Both the position numbers and the translations under genes were made by a program. The notes under the pieces are model-generated. The model was given only the letters and a program-made list of their open reading frames with translations, was not told the DNA's origin and did no database searches. This document shows, one piece after another, positions 8,580 to 17,137 of a DNA stretch of 64,000 nucleotides. How positions within the stretch are numbered: the stretch's first letter is position 1; each line of letters begins with the position of its first letter. The stretch spans positions 1 through 64,000 of the forward strand of contig NZ_QKOB01000008.1 in the NCBI RefSeq assembly GCF_003226535.1. Direction: 5' to 3'. The stretch is from Meiothermus sp. Pnk-1 (lineage in GTDB: Bacteria; Deinococcota; Deinococci; Deinococcales; Thermaceae).

Positions 8580-8589
8580 AGCCTTAGGC

Positions 8590-9176
8590 TAGCTCGAGCG
8601 AGGGGGGATAAACGTCCTAGAGCCCGCCAGGACTTGAGAAGGCCAGCCGTGAAAGACGGCGGAAGCGGGGCAAAACTCCAGCGTTTGGGCAGCAGGACAA
8701 AGCCCTTCTTGGCCTCTGCAAGATGCCTTCCCCAGCAGCGGCCTGCTCGGCGACTTGCGCTTCTCGGGGTTGGACGGTAAGGCCGCACTGGGCTGAGCCT
8801 CACGACCCGCTAATAGCCGTAGGGTCTCGCCAATCCTCGAATACCCCCAGCGCCGGTGCGCACCAGCCAGCGCAGGGTGTACTTGCGCCCTGTTGCATTC
8901 AAAAGGCCCCCCCCTCATCGCGCACGTCCGAGGGGTACGGTCTATGCTGTCCCCCTTCGCTTCGAATAGGTTCTTACCAGCCTCTAGAGCATCCCGGCGC
9001 AGCACAGGGTCTCGTTGTCGGGGTGGGGGAGAGCAGAAGCACCCGGCCGGTGGCCAAGAAGGCCGGCACTTGGGGCAGGGCCGTTACCTTGGGGGTGTAG
9101 CTGAGGCCGGGAACATTAATAGGGCGAGCAGCAACAAGACCAGCAGCCCGTAGCGTGTCTTGAACCGCCTGCGCAC
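8590..9176 (-). pseudogene. Frameshifted PIG-L/LmbE-type deacetylase remnant
   Basis: A GTG at 9176 opens a frame reading RRRFKTRYGLLVLLLLALLM, a membrane anchor or signal, which soon meets a TAA. In the next frames the text continues as 'TALPQVPAFLATGRVLLLSP' and then HPDNETLCCAGML (HPDNE at 9025-9011). That matches the PIG-L zinc and catalytic start 'RVLVLSPHPDDETLG'. At least two frameshifts and several stops follow, and the remaining 350 bp are not readable in one frame. The gene begins 7 bp after the stop of the upstream hypothetical gene, so it was once probably in that operon. Confidence 0.55.
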
Positions 9177-9182
9177 GAGCCC

Positions 9183-9548
9183 CTACTGCAGGGGGTGGGC
9201 CTCGAGAACCATAGGCTTGGAAATTGGCGGATGAACGAGCTCACCCACCCGCTCATAGGCATATTGGATGCTCTGCCAGAGGGCCTCTTCGTCTTCCTCG
9301 GTAGGGTTGGCCAGGTAGATCCAGCCAGGGTAGTGAGGGTGAGGCCGAACCGCCTGGCTGTGGAAGCGGAAATCGGGATGAGGCTGCAGGCCATAGATTA
9401 TCCCACCCGACTCCACAACTTCTAGAAAAAGCGCGCCGGGTTTGTGGAGAGAGCCCCGGTAAAAGCGCTCGGTGGAACCCTCGAGCTCAACCTCCACCTC
9501 TTTCAGGCTATAGGCCAGATGCAACAGGCGCTCGTTCAGGTCGAACAT
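9183..9548 (-). CDS. Hypothetical acidic protein under a repeated GTAAA operator
   Basis: The 121-residue product has no family I recognise. It shows an alpha/beta pattern, with 'PGALFLEVVESGGIIYGLQPHPDF' and 'PHYPGWIYLANPTEEDEEALW' as distinctive parts. I chose the ATG at 9548 because AGAGGAGG lies six bases before it; a longer frame starts at 9593. The GTAAA direct repeats at 9584-9609 suggest it belongs to the two-component regulon of this window. Confidence 0.55.
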   Translation of the reverse strand: MFDLNERLLHLAYSLKEVEVELEGSTERFYRGSLHKPGALFLEVVESGGIIYGLQPHPDFRFHSQAVRPHPHYPGWIYLANPTEEDEEALWQSIQYAYERVGELVHPPISKPMVLEAHPLQ

Positions 9549-9583
9549 GGCAGCCTCCTCTGGCCCAACTCTGCGCCTGAAGG

Positions 9584-9609
9584 GTAAAAACACCGTAAAG
9601 GTTGGTAAA
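9584..9609. promoter_or_regulatory. Triple GTAAA direct repeat, putative OmpR-type operator
   Basis: GTAAA occurs at 9584-9588, 9595-9599 and 9605-9609, spaced by 11 and 10 bp, about 36 bp upstream of the start at 9548. Read on the minus strand, part of it is TTTACCAACCTTTAC, one base shorter than the 16-mer seen at 11921 and 20850. Confidence 0.55.
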
Positions 9610-9712
9610 GGATTAGCTGGCTTCAGCTCCTTGACGGCCTTCTCCGGTAACGTTCAGACCGTACCATCGACATCCTCCCTGTCGCCTTGCCACGAGGAGA
9701 GTCCAGGGGTTC

Positions 9713-10519
9713 TTATTCGCTCTTGGGTGGGTGGCTGCAACCTGATCCCTCTTTGGACTGGCCATCATTTTGAGGTTCGTGTTCGTCCTGGGCGGCCCTA
9801 CTCCTCAAAATCTTCAGCGCCGCTGCTACTTCCTCCCCACGCAGGTAAAGGATCCCCCGTATCCCATCCGGGCTTAGAGCGGTGGCTTCAAACCGCGCCC
9901 GGGGAAGAGCTTTTCCTAGGGACTGCCAGAGGGCCTCTTCGGGTAGGACGACCTCCACTGCCAGCTCCTGTCCCCTGACGATGACTGAATCCATAAGGCG
10001 AGCATTGGGGAGGCGGATCTCGCCCGAGGCTCCTCGCAACACGGCGTGGAAAAGTGTCACATCCTGCACTTCTCCCCGGTATTCTACCCCGCCATAAGCC
10101 CAGGAGCGCACACGGATATACTCTCCCACACGGAAAGCGCCGGAGAGCATGAGGACGATTCCGGAAAGCACGTTAGAGAGCGTAGCCTGAGCCGCCAGAC
10201 CCACCACCGCACCGGCTACTGCCCCCCCAGCGAGCAGGGCAGTGGGGTGATATCCCGCTGCCGAGAGGCCCAGCAGCAAGACCAACAAGTAACCCACCAC
10301 TTCCAGAAGCCGCACCCCTCCGGTCAGATGCGCCAGGCCCAGGCGTCGCAGAGCCCGGTGTCCAATGCCAGCTAGGGCGTAGACCAACATCACACCGCCT
10401 ATCACGAACGTCGCTGCCAGATAAGGGGTCACCCGCTTCAGACCCAGATCCTCTACCAGAGGAGGCAGGGTCAGGAGCAGCCCCAATCCTAGAGCTAGGT
10501 ACAGTAGATATTGCCGCAC
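9713..10519 (-). CDS. MscS-family mechanosensitive channel
   Basis: The 268-residue protein has three membrane spans in its first 110 residues. The third is the Gly/Ala-rich pore helix LAGGAVAGAVVGLAAQATLSN, followed by 'SGIVLMLSGAFRVGEYIRV', the MscS beta-domain entry. It should release solutes on hypo-osmotic shock. The C-terminus is polar and probably disordered. The GTG at 10519 has an AAAAGGAG site. It is convergent with nothing close and has about 160 bp of non-coding DNA downstream. Confidence 0.85.
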   Translation of the reverse strand: MRQYLLYLALGLGLLLTLPPLVEDLGLKRVTPYLAATFVIGGVMLVYALAGIGHRALRRLGLAHLTGGVRLLEVVGYLLVLLLGLSAAGYHPTALLAGGAVAGAVVGLAAQATLSNVLSGIVLMLSGAFRVGEYIRVRSWAYGGVEYRGEVQDVTLFHAVLRGASGEIRLPNARLMDSVIVRGQELAVEVVLPEEALWQSLGKALPRARFEATALSPDGIRGILYLRGEEVAAALKILRSRAAQDEHEPQNDGQSKEGSGCSHPPKSE

Positions 10520-10637
10520 ACAACTCCTTTTGTTCTACCTCAGCGCAGGGTAGGCATACTGTTGGAAGTCCCCTAAGTGGTATGGCCCGCCTGGGCGATA
10601 TGCTACGAGCGTTGGGGCGGCGGGGGGCACCAGAGCC

Positions 10638-10997
10638 CTAGCGGGCCAGGCTGTAGAGCAAGACCCCCAGCACCCAGAGCGTAACCCCAACAAAGATTAC
10701 GTCGCGCTGCCGAGCGAAGAGCACCGCCGAGAGGGCTACCCGTAGCACAGGGGTCAGCACCAGGAGCAACAGGCCCAGCTGGATCAGATGCTTGGGCCGG
10801 GCCTCCTCGGCCCCCTGCCAGATGCCCAGCAGCGAGCGCAAAGAGGCGGGCTCCCCCCTAAAGACCGAATAGCTTACGCTCTGGCCACCGTGAGTTGCGA
10901 GCTCTATCAGGCCCCCGGCCAGAACCACCACCCCGGCCACCAAAACCCCCGCCCGCAGCAGATACCCCAGCACTACCTCCATGGCCCGGTCGTTCAC
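10638..10997 (-). CDS. DUF1634 family membrane protein
   Basis: The 119-residue product has three hydrophobic spans (about 8-28, 65-85 and 95-115) and the DUF1634 look, including GGLIELATHGG and 'LIQLGLLLLVLTPVLRVALS'. The GTG start overlaps the TGA of the upstream TauE/SafE gene (GTGA), so coupled translation is clear. DUF1634 proteins commonly accompany TauE/SafE permeases and may be an accessory subunit; that role is inferred. A much longer open frame in this register upstream is a shadow of the permease gene. Confidence 0.8.
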   Translation of the reverse strand: MNDRAMEVVLGYLLRAGVLVAGVVVLAGGLIELATHGGQSVSYSVFRGEPASLRSLLGIWQGAEEARPKHLIQLGLLLLVLTPVLRVALSAVLFARQRDVIFVGVTLWVLGVLLYSLAR

Positions 10998-11836
10998 AGT
11001 CCACCCCGCAGGCCCTGGTAAATCATCTGTATCCCCAACAGAGAAATCACCCCCACAAAAAGCAGTCGTAGCCGCGCCGGGGCGGCTCTGGTCAGGATAC
11101 GCGCCCCCAACAGCGAGCCCAGGAGCACGCCCAACATGACCGGCATGGCCAGCAGGGGGTCGATATAGCCTCGGCTCAGGTAGACGCCTGCGCTGGCCGC
11201 GGCGGTCACCCCGATCATAAAGTTGGAGGTGGTGGTGGAGACCTTGTAGGGCAGGCCCATCACCCGGTCCATGGCCAGCACCTTTACTGCCCCCGAACCG
11301 ATGCCCAAGAGCCCCGAGAGCATCCCGGCCACCCCCATCAAGCCGAACCCCCCGAGTACGCGCTGCACTTTGTAGGGCTGGAGGCCCTGGGGGGTAGGGT
11401 AGGCACCCTCCAGCCGCAATCGCACGGCCAAGGGGTCGGAGGGCGCGGAGATGGGCTGCTCGTCTTTGTGGCGATCCTGGAAGCTCTGGTAGGCCGAGTA
11501 CAGCAGCATCAGGCCAAACACGGTAGCGATCCAGCTTTTGGGAAGGATCCCCACTAGATAAGCCCCCAACAGGGCCCCTGCGGTGGTGGCTACTTCCAGA
11601 AACATCCCGATGCGCAGGTTGGAGTACCCCTCCCGCACATAGGCCGAGGCGGCCCCACTCGAGGTCGCGATCACCGAGACCAGCGAGGCCCCCAGGGCGT
11701 AGGGCAGATCTACTTTGAAGCCCAGCACCAGCAGCGGCACCAGAATCACCCCACCCCCCAGCCCGGTGAGGGCCCCCACCCCTCCGGCCAGTAGACTGCC
11801 CAGGAACAGGAGGAGGGAGAGTTGAAGCTCGCTCAT
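10994..11836 (-). CDS. TauE/SafE family permease (sulfite/sulfonate exporter type)
   Basis: The 280-residue protein has eight hydrophobic spans in two repeated halves. Each half begins with the family's Gly-rich motif, GALTGLGGGVILVPLL near residue 22 and 'GMLSGLLGIGSGAVKVL' near residue 172. A hydrophilic loop of about 40 residues (DRHKDEQPIS onward) separates the halves. The family exports sulfite, sulfoacetate or related C1/C2 anions; the substrate here is unknown. It forms a two-gene operon with the DUF1634 partner and is divergent from zwf. A second TauE gene occurs at 62783. Confidence 0.85.
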   Translation of the reverse strand: MSELQLSLLLFLGSLLAGGVGALTGLGGGVILVPLLVLGFKVDLPYALGASLVSVIATSSGAASAYVREGYSNLRIGMFLEVATTAGALLGAYLVGILPKSWIATVFGLMLLYSAYQSFQDRHKDEQPISAPSDPLAVRLRLEGAYPTPQGLQPYKVQRVLGGFGLMGVAGMLSGLLGIGSGAVKVLAMDRVMGLPYKVSTTTSNFMIGVTAAASAGVYLSRGYIDPLLAMPVMLGVLLGSLLGARILTRAAPARLRLLFVGVISLLGIQMIYQGLRGGL

Positions 11837-11920
11837 GAGGACAGGGATATTCTAAGGGAATCGCGGTTTTACGGCACGGGTACCAAAATCGTCCGCTCAT
11901 CAAGGCATCCGATCTTCACC

Positions 11921-11950
11921 TTTACCCAACCTTTACGGTTCTGGTAATAG
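11921..11950 (+). promoter_or_regulatory. zwf promoter with GTAAA/TTTAC operator
   Basis: The 16-mer TTTACCCAACCTTTAC (11921-11936) contains two TTTAC units 11 bp apart. Its first unit also fits a -35 (TTTACC) 18 bp from the -10 TAATAG (11945-11950). The ATG follows ten bases later, so the transcript is nearly leaderless. The identical 16-mer, in reverse orientation, precedes the response-regulator gene at 20814. Confidence 0.6.
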
Positions 11951-11959
11951 CTTGTCTCT

Positions 11960-13399
11960 ATGAACACCCCCCAACAACCTTCCACCCTGGTCATCCTGGG
12001 CGCCACCGGTGATCTCACCCGCCGCCTGCTGATGCCCGCGCTCTACCGCCTGCATGCTCTGGGCCACCTCGAGGGCCTCTCCATCGTAGGGTACGCGGTA
12101 GAGGGCTGGAGCCGGGAGGAGTTCGTGGCCCACCTGGAAGAGGGCCTGCGGCAGTTCGTCCTGGGCTTCGACACCGCGCGGTGGGGGGCTCTGGCGGCGC
12201 GGATCGACTACTGCTCGGGCGACCTCAGCGCGGAAAACCTGAGCGTATTGAAAGGACGCCTGACCCCCTCAGCGGTGTTCTACCTGGCCCTGCCTCCCAA
12301 CCTCTTCGGCCTGGCCGCGGAGGGGCTGGGGCAGGCCGGGCTGAGTCGGGAAGAGGGAGGGTACCGCCGCCTGGTGGTGGAGAAACCCTTCGGGTACGAC
12401 CTCGCCTCTGCGGAAGCCCTGCACGCCCAGATCCACCACTTCTGGGCTGAGAAGCAGGTCTACCGCATCGACCACTTCCTGGGCAAGGAGACGGTACAGA
12501 ACCTGCTGGTCTTCCGCTTTGCCAACCGCTTTTTGGAGCCTATTTGGAACGCCCAGCACATCGCGCAGGTGCAGATCACCTACGCCGAAACCCTGGGGCT
12601 GGAGGGTCGCTGGCGCTACTACGATCAGGCCGGGGCCTTACGCGACATGCTGCAAAACCACCTGATGCAGCTGTTTACCCTGGTGGCTCTCGAGCCCCCC
12701 TCGATCTGGGACGCCGAGGTGCTGCGCGAGCACAAGGTGGAGGTGCTGCGCGCGGTGCGGCCCATCCCAGCGGAACAGGTGGACAGTTTCGCGGTGCGGG
12801 GGCAGTACACCGCCGGAAGCTTGAGGGGCCAGGAGGTGCCGGGGTATGTGCAGGAAGCGCACATCCCCCCCACCTCCACCACCGAGACCTTTGCCGCCCT
12901 CAAGCTTTTTGTGGACAACTGGCGCTGGCGCGGGGTGCCTTTTTACCTGCGCAGCGGCAAACGGCTTTGCGCCGACTACGCCGAGGTGGCGGTGCAGTTC
13001 CATGAGGTGCCCGCCCGGTTCTTCGGGCCCAAGGCGCCGGGGAGCAACTGGCTGGTCTTTCACATGCAGCCCCGCAAATCCCTCGAGCTCCAAGCCTGGG
13101 CCAAGATCCCGGGGCTTGCGCTCGAGGCCCAGCCGGTAGCCCTCGAGGCCCCCTACGAGCAGCCGGGCGAGGCCTCCTACTCAGCCTACGAAGGGCTTTT
13201 GTTGGATGCTTTGCAAGGCGATCAGGCCCACTTCCTGCGCTTCGATGAGGTGGAGTGGTCCTGGCGCATTCTGGAGCCGGTGCTCCAGGCCTGGAAGAGC
13301 GGTCAGCCTGAACCCTACCCTGCCGGATCGGAAGGGCCGGCGGGGATGGCCCGGCTGATGGACGAGGGCCACGTTTGGCGGCCCTTAGGAGGTGAGTGA
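11960..13399 (+). CDS. zwf: Glucose-6-phosphate 1-dehydrogenase
   Basis: This 479-residue enzyme oxidises glucose-6-phosphate to 6-phosphogluconolactone with NADP, feeding the oxidative pentose phosphate pathway. The Rossmann motif LVILGATGDLTRRLLMPAL is at residues 10-28. The active-site segment RIDHFLGKETVQNLLVFRFAN includes the catalytic His. 'VVEKPFGYD' carries the substrate-binding Lys. Length is normal. The next gene, a glucoamylase, overlaps its stop, which links glucan breakdown to glucose oxidation. Confidence 0.97.
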   Translation: MNTPQQPSTLVILGATGDLTRRLLMPALYRLHALGHLEGLSIVGYAVEGWSREEFVAHLEEGLRQFVLGFDTARWGALAARIDYCSGDLSAENLSVLKGRLTPSAVFYLALPPNLFGLAAEGLGQAGLSREEGGYRRLVVEKPFGYDLASAEALHAQIHHFWAEKQVYRIDHFLGKETVQNLLVFRFANRFLEPIWNAQHIAQVQITYAETLGLEGRWRYYDQAGALRDMLQNHLMQLFTLVALEPPSIWDAEVLREHKVEVLRAVRPIPAEQVDSFAVRGQYTAGSLRGQEVPGYVQEAHIPPTSTTETFAALKLFVDNWRWRGVPFYLRSGKRLCADYAEVAVQFHEVPARFFGPKAPGSNWLVFHMQPRKSLELQAWAKIPGLALEAQPVALEAPYEQPGEASYSAYEGLLLDALQGDQAHFLRFDEVEWSWRILEPVLQAWKSGQPEPYPAGSEGPAGMARLMDEGHVWRPLGGE

Positions 13400-15681
13400 T
13401 GGAGGCTTTTGGCGCGCCGGGCATCTCCCCTACCTGGGCCAGCAGCAGCAAGGATCTCATCGGCACAGCCCTGGGCCCCAGCCGCATCTGGTTCACCCTG
13501 GGCTATGGCATCCTCAACGAGGTGTTCTGGCCCTCCACCGGCGAGCCACAGATCCGCGATCTGGGCTTCATTGTGGCCCGGGAAGGGGCCTGGTACGAGG
13601 TCAAGCGGGTGCAGCGCTATACCCTCTCGACCCCGGCCCCCGAGGTGCCCCTGCCGCGGGTGGTGCACCGGGGCGAGGGGTACACCCTCGAGCTGGAGTT
13701 TCTGGTCGATCCCAACCGCGACGTGGTGCTGGTGCGCTACCGGCTGGAAGGGGAGGGCTTCCGGCTTTATCCGCTGCTGGCCCCTCACCTGGGCAGCAGC
13801 GGCCACGACAACACTGCCTGGGTGGAGGGCTCGGTTGTCTATGCCCAGAAAGGGAGCGTGGCGCTCGCGCTCCTGTCCGAGCCGGGATTTGCCCGGGCCA
13901 GCGCGGGTTTTGTGGGCTTTTCCGACGGCTGGCAGGACTTCCACCGGAACGGGGCCATGACCTGGAGCTTCAGCCGGGCCGCGGAGGGCAACGTGGCCCT
14001 GATGAGCGAGCTGTTAGCCCCCGAGGGGGTGCTGGCGCTGGGGTTCGCCGAGACCCCCGAGGGGGCCCAAACCCTGGCCCGCTCGAGCCTGGCCGAGGGC
14101 TACGGGGCGGTGCGGGCCCGCTACCTGGAGGGCTGGGAGGCCTGGGCTAGGGGGCTACGAATCGAGGGAGAGAGCCCTGAGCTCACCCGGATGGCCCGCA
14201 CCTCGGCCATGGTGCTGCGGGTGCACGAGGATGCGACCTACCCCGGGGCAGTGGTGGCCAGCCTCTCCACCCCCTGGGGTGCCTCCCACGACGACCCCGG
14301 CGGCTACCACCTGGTCTGGCCGCGCGACGCGGTGGAGGCCGGGCTGGCCCTTCTGGCGGCGGGCCAGGTGCAGGACGCCCGGCGGATGCTGGCCTACCTC
14401 ATGGCCACCCAGCGGCCCGATGGAAGCTGGCCGCAGAACTTCTACCCCGACGGGCGGCCCTACTGGCAGGGCCTCCAGCTCGACGAGGTGGCCCTGCCGG
14501 TGCTGCTGGCGGTGCGCTTGGCAGAAGCGGGGGGGCTTTCCGAAGGGGTCCCGGTGAGGCGGATGGTGCAAAAGGCCCTCCGCTTTATCGCTCGCAACGG
14601 CCCCTACAGCCCCCAAGATCGCTGGGAGGAGAACGCCGGGGCCAACCCCTTCACCCTGGGAGTGCAGGTGGCCGCGCTGGCGGCAGGGGCGGATTTTTTG
14701 CCGGAGCCCGACCGAAGCTACGCCCTCTCGCTGGCCGATGCCTGGAACGCCCGCATCGAGGAGTGGACCTACGTAGAGGGCACTGCGCTGGACCGGCGCT
14801 ATGGGATCCGCGGGCACTACGTGCGTCTTTCACCCCCGGGGGAGACCGCCCTGAGAGGCCGGATCGTGCTGGCCAACCGCCAGGGGGAGGCCCTGTCCGC
14901 CCGGGAGCTTTTGGGGCTGGAGTTCCTATATCTGGTGCGGCTTGGGCTGCGCTCCCCCGAGGATCCGCGCATTCGGGAGACGGTGCGGCTGGTAGAGGCC
15001 CTCCTGCGGGTGGAGCTCCCTACCGGGATCTTCTACCACCGCTACAACGAAGACGGCTACGGGGAGCACGCTGACGGGAGCCCCTTCGACGGCTGGGGGA
15101 TCGGGCGGGCCTGGCCCTTGCTGGCTGGGGAGTGGGGGCACTACGCCCTCCTGGCGGGCGAAGACCCTCTCCCTTACCTCCAGGCCATGGTCCGATCGGC
15201 GAGCCCCGGGGGGATGATCCCCGAGCAGGTCTGGGACAGCCCGCCGATCCCCGAACGGGGCCTGTTCCCCGGGCGGCCCAGCGGCAGCGCGATGCCTTTG
15301 GTCTGGGCCCACGCCGAGTACCTCAAACTTTTCTTGGCTTTGCAGCAGGGTCATCCCAGCGAGTGGCTCGAGGGGGTAGCCCAACGCTACCAAAGCCCCC
15401 GTCCTCCCCAGATCCTGCACTGGCGCCCCGACACCCCCTATCGGGCGATCCTCCCCGGACAAACCCTCTGGGTAGAGGCGGCATGGCCCTTCACTTTGCA
15501 CTTTGGTTTTGATGGCTGGCACGGGGTACAGGAACGGCAAGCCGCCGAAGTGGGTTTGGGTTGTTTTGGGGTTCAGCTCGAGCCTGCGCTGCTTCGGGGC
15601 CACCGTTCGCTCGAGTTCACCCGGCGCTTCGAGGAGGGTTGGGAAGGGCAGGACTACGAGGTGATGCTCCAAGAGGAGTGA
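13399..15681 (+). CDS. Glucoamylase / glucodextranase-type GH15 glycosidase
   Basis: The roughly 760-residue protein has an N-terminal beta-sandwich (about 1-250) and a C-terminal (alpha/alpha)6 barrel. GH15 marks include the substrate-binding 'HLVWPRDAVEAGLALLAAG' and 'LQLDEVALPVLLAVRLAE', plus 'DGWGIGRAWPLLAGEWGHY' near the end. It should release glucose from the non-reducing ends of alpha-glucans. There is no signal peptide, so it acts in the cytoplasm, perhaps on glycogen or imported dextrins. An AGGAGG site lies before the ATG at 13399. A GTG at 13396 is an alternative start. Confidence 0.9.
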   Translation: MEAFGAPGISPTWASSSKDLIGTALGPSRIWFTLGYGILNEVFWPSTGEPQIRDLGFIVAREGAWYEVKRVQRYTLSTPAPEVPLPRVVHRGEGYTLELEFLVDPNRDVVLVRYRLEGEGFRLYPLLAPHLGSSGHDNTAWVEGSVVYAQKGSVALALLSEPGFARASAGFVGFSDGWQDFHRNGAMTWSFSRAAEGNVALMSELLAPEGVLALGFAETPEGAQTLARSSLAEGYGAVRARYLEGWEAWARGLRIEGESPELTRMARTSAMVLRVHEDATYPGAVVASLSTPWGASHDDPGGYHLVWPRDAVEAGLALLAAGQVQDARRMLAYLMATQRPDGSWPQNFYPDGRPYWQGLQLDEVALPVLLAVRLAEAGGLSEGVPVRRMVQKALRFIARNGPYSPQDRWEENAGANPFTLGVQVAALAAGADFLPEPDRSYALSLADAWNARIEEWTYVEGTALDRRYGIRGHYVRLSPPGETALRGRIVLANRQGEALSARELLGLEFLYLVRLGLRSPEDPRIRETVRLVEALLRVELPTGIFYHRYNEDGYGEHADGSPFDGWGIGRAWPLLAGEWGHYALLAGEDPLPYLQAMVRSASPGGMIPEQVWDSPPIPERGLFPGRPSGSAMPLVWAHAEYLKLFLALQQGHPSEWLEGVAQRYQSPRPPQILHWRPDTPYRAILPGQTLWVEAAWPFTLHFGFDGWHGVQERQAAEVGLGCFGVQLEPALLRGHRSLEFTRRFEEGWEGQDYEVMLQEE

Positions 15682-15853
15682 GAGGCAAGTCCGGTACGCT
15701 TGAAAGGTGAAACCTACACGGCCAGTTTACCCCCGTGACCTAACAGACGTGGAGTGGGCCATACTGGAGCCCTTGATCCCGGCCCCCAAACCCGGGGGCC
15801 GTCCCGCCACGGTACCGAGGCGCGAAATCGTTAGCGCCATTCTCTACGTCCTA

Positions 15854-15874
15854 GGTCACGCGAAGCGTACCTTG
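15854..15874 (+). repeat. 21-nt palindromic insertion, copy 1
   Basis: It contains GTCACGCGAAGCGTACC, an imperfect hairpin (GGT.ACGC-GAA-GCGTACC). It falls where the transposase should read Leu-Arg-Asn and breaks the frame. An almost identical copy lies at 16062. Confidence 0.65.
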
Positions 15875-16061
15875 CAAACGGCATCAAGTGGCGGGCCATG
15901 CCCCACGACCTGCCCCACTGGTCCACGGTCTATCCCTACTTCCGCAAGTGGCAGAAGGAGGGGGTTTGGGAACGGGTAACGCCAGCCCTGGTCCGCCGGG
16001 ACCGGGAGCGAGAAGGGAGGCACGCCTCTCCCAGCGCCCGGGTTATGGACAGCCAGTCGGT

Positions 16062-16082
16062 GGTCACGCGAAGCGTATCTTG
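16062..16082 (+). repeat. 21-nt palindromic insertion, copy 2
   Basis: It contains GTCACGCGAAGCGTATC and differs from copy 1 by one base (T for C). It lies between the Val and Lys codons of the expected SQSVKT motif and adds 20 bases there. Confidence 0.65.
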
Positions 16083-16465
16083 AAGACCAGGGAAAAAGGG
16101 GGCCCCGGGGAAACGCCAGGTAGTGACGGACACTGGGGGTCGCCCTTGGTCCACCCGGCCAACGGGCATGACCGGTGGGGCGGGAAGGTGCTCTTGGAGG
16201 GGCTAGATCCTGTTTACTGGCCAAGGGTGCGGGAGGGGGAGGAGGTGCCGGAGATTCCGCGGGAGAGGGGGTTCAAGCCCTTGCCCAAGCGGTGGGTGGT
16301 GGAGCGGACGTTGGCGGGGTTGGGTAGGAACCGGCGCTTGAGCAAGGACTATGAAGAGCGGCCTGAGGTGAGCGTGGCGTTTTTTCGCCGAGCGAAGCGA
16401 GGGGTGGTCTGGGTCTACCTGGGCATGCTACGCTTGTTGGTGAAAGCGTGTATACTCGGGGCACC

Positions 16466-16672
16466 ATGCCCCGCATGACCATCGAAATTGACGAAGCTCT
16501 GCTGGAAGAGGCCCGCCGGGTGCTAGGGGTACGCACCAAGCGGGAGGCCATCGAGCGGGCCTTGCAGGAACTGGTGCGCCAGCAGCGCCGCCGGGGCATC
16601 CGGGCCCACGCCGGGCGGGTGGAGCTCGAGCTCACCCAGGAAACCCTACGCGCGCTGCGGGAGTCCCGCTAG
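16466..16672 (+). CDS. vapB: VapB-type antitoxin (ribbon-helix-helix-like)
   Basis: The 68-residue product begins [16 protein letters not shown] and continues '[20 protein letters not shown]', the common VapB/DUF2191 pattern. An N-terminal DNA-binding strand-helix-helix is followed by a toxin-binding tail. TATACT at 16451-16456 lies 15 bp before the ATG, so the transcript is near-leaderless, and this -10 lies at the edge of the broken IS. The partner vapC starts one base inside its stop codon. Confidence 0.85.
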   Translation: MPRMTIEIDEALLEEARRVLGVRTKREAIERALQELVRQQRRRGIRAHAGRVELELTQETLRALRESR

Positions 16673-17094
16673 TGGCCCGCATTTTGGTAGATACCCCGGC
16701 CTGGATTGAGTTTTATCATCCCAAGGGTGCCCGCCAAGTCAAGCAAGCCCTGGGTAACGCCCTGGAGGTACATGAGATCGCGGTTTTAGCGCCGATTACC
16801 GTGGAACTCCTGTCCGGCGCGAAGAGCGAAAAAGACTACGGTCTTCTCGCTACCGACCTGCAGGCCCTGCCCTGACTACCCTTGGGCAACGAAGAGGCGG
16901 GGGTGGCTGGCAAGCTGGCCTTCACACCGGCCCGTTCCGGCCAGCGGGTCCCCACGGTGGACTTGCTGATCGCCGCAGCGGCTTTGGTGCATGGCTGCGA
17001 ACTGTGGCACTTTGGCGATGCCCATTTTGCGACCATCGCGGGCCATAGCCCCCTGCAAGAACACAATCTCAAAAACGCTTTAGATATCCCATAA
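16672..17094 (+). pseudogene. vapC: VapC PIN-domain toxin with an in-frame stop
   Basis: The frame runs 140 codons from the GTG at 16672, which overlaps the vapB TAG. It has one TGA at 16873-16875 (codon 68), and both halves are in the same frame. The PIN acidic residues survive on either side: ILVDTPAWIEF and 'ITVELLSGAKS' before the stop, and 'TVDLLIAAAALVHGC' with 'HFGDAHF' after. A single TGG-to-TGA change would explain it. The toxin (an RNase) is probably inactive unless the stop is read through or the base is an error. Confidence 0.75.
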
Positions 17095-17111
17095 AGTGAC
17101 GACTCCCCGTT

Positions 17112-17137
17112 CTGCGCCGCGCCGTGGTGCGGCGCAG
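17112..17137. other. GC-rich hairpin downstream of vapC
   Basis: CTGCGCCGC and GCGGCGCAG pair as a 9-bp stem with an 8-base loop. No T-run follows. It may stabilise or end the vapBC transcript. The rest of the 17095-17320 spacer holds the htrA promoter region and no gene. Confidence 0.35.

Larger units (their letters stand above)
15707..16445 (+). pseudogene. IS5-like (IS427 group) transposase, broken by insertions and a deletion
   Basis: The start 'YPRDLTDVEWAILEPLIPAPKPGGRP' and the end '[28 protein letters not shown]' are typical of IS5/IS427 transposases. In between, the frame is lost by net 20-base insertions at about 15854 and 16062. A deletion near 16110 removes the expected Tyr-Asp-Gly-Gly-Lys-Lys segment. 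A third insertion lies at about 16373-16408, so no functional enzyme can be made. Terminal inverted repeats are not clear. The element sits between the glucoamylase and vapB genes. Confidence 0.8.

Noticed and set aside
10638-11903. A 421-codon open frame over the TauE/DUF1634 region
   Set aside because: Only its last 119 codons (DUF1634) are protein-like; the rest is a Gly/Arg/Pro-rich shadow of the permease gene.
13409-15672. Several long frames on both strands inside the glucoamylase gene
   Set aside because: They are GC-driven shadows; the GH15 motifs lie in one continuous frame.
15690-16465. Terminal inverted repeats of the broken IS
   Set aside because: Left and right edges share only scattered bases, so the element's limits stay undefined.
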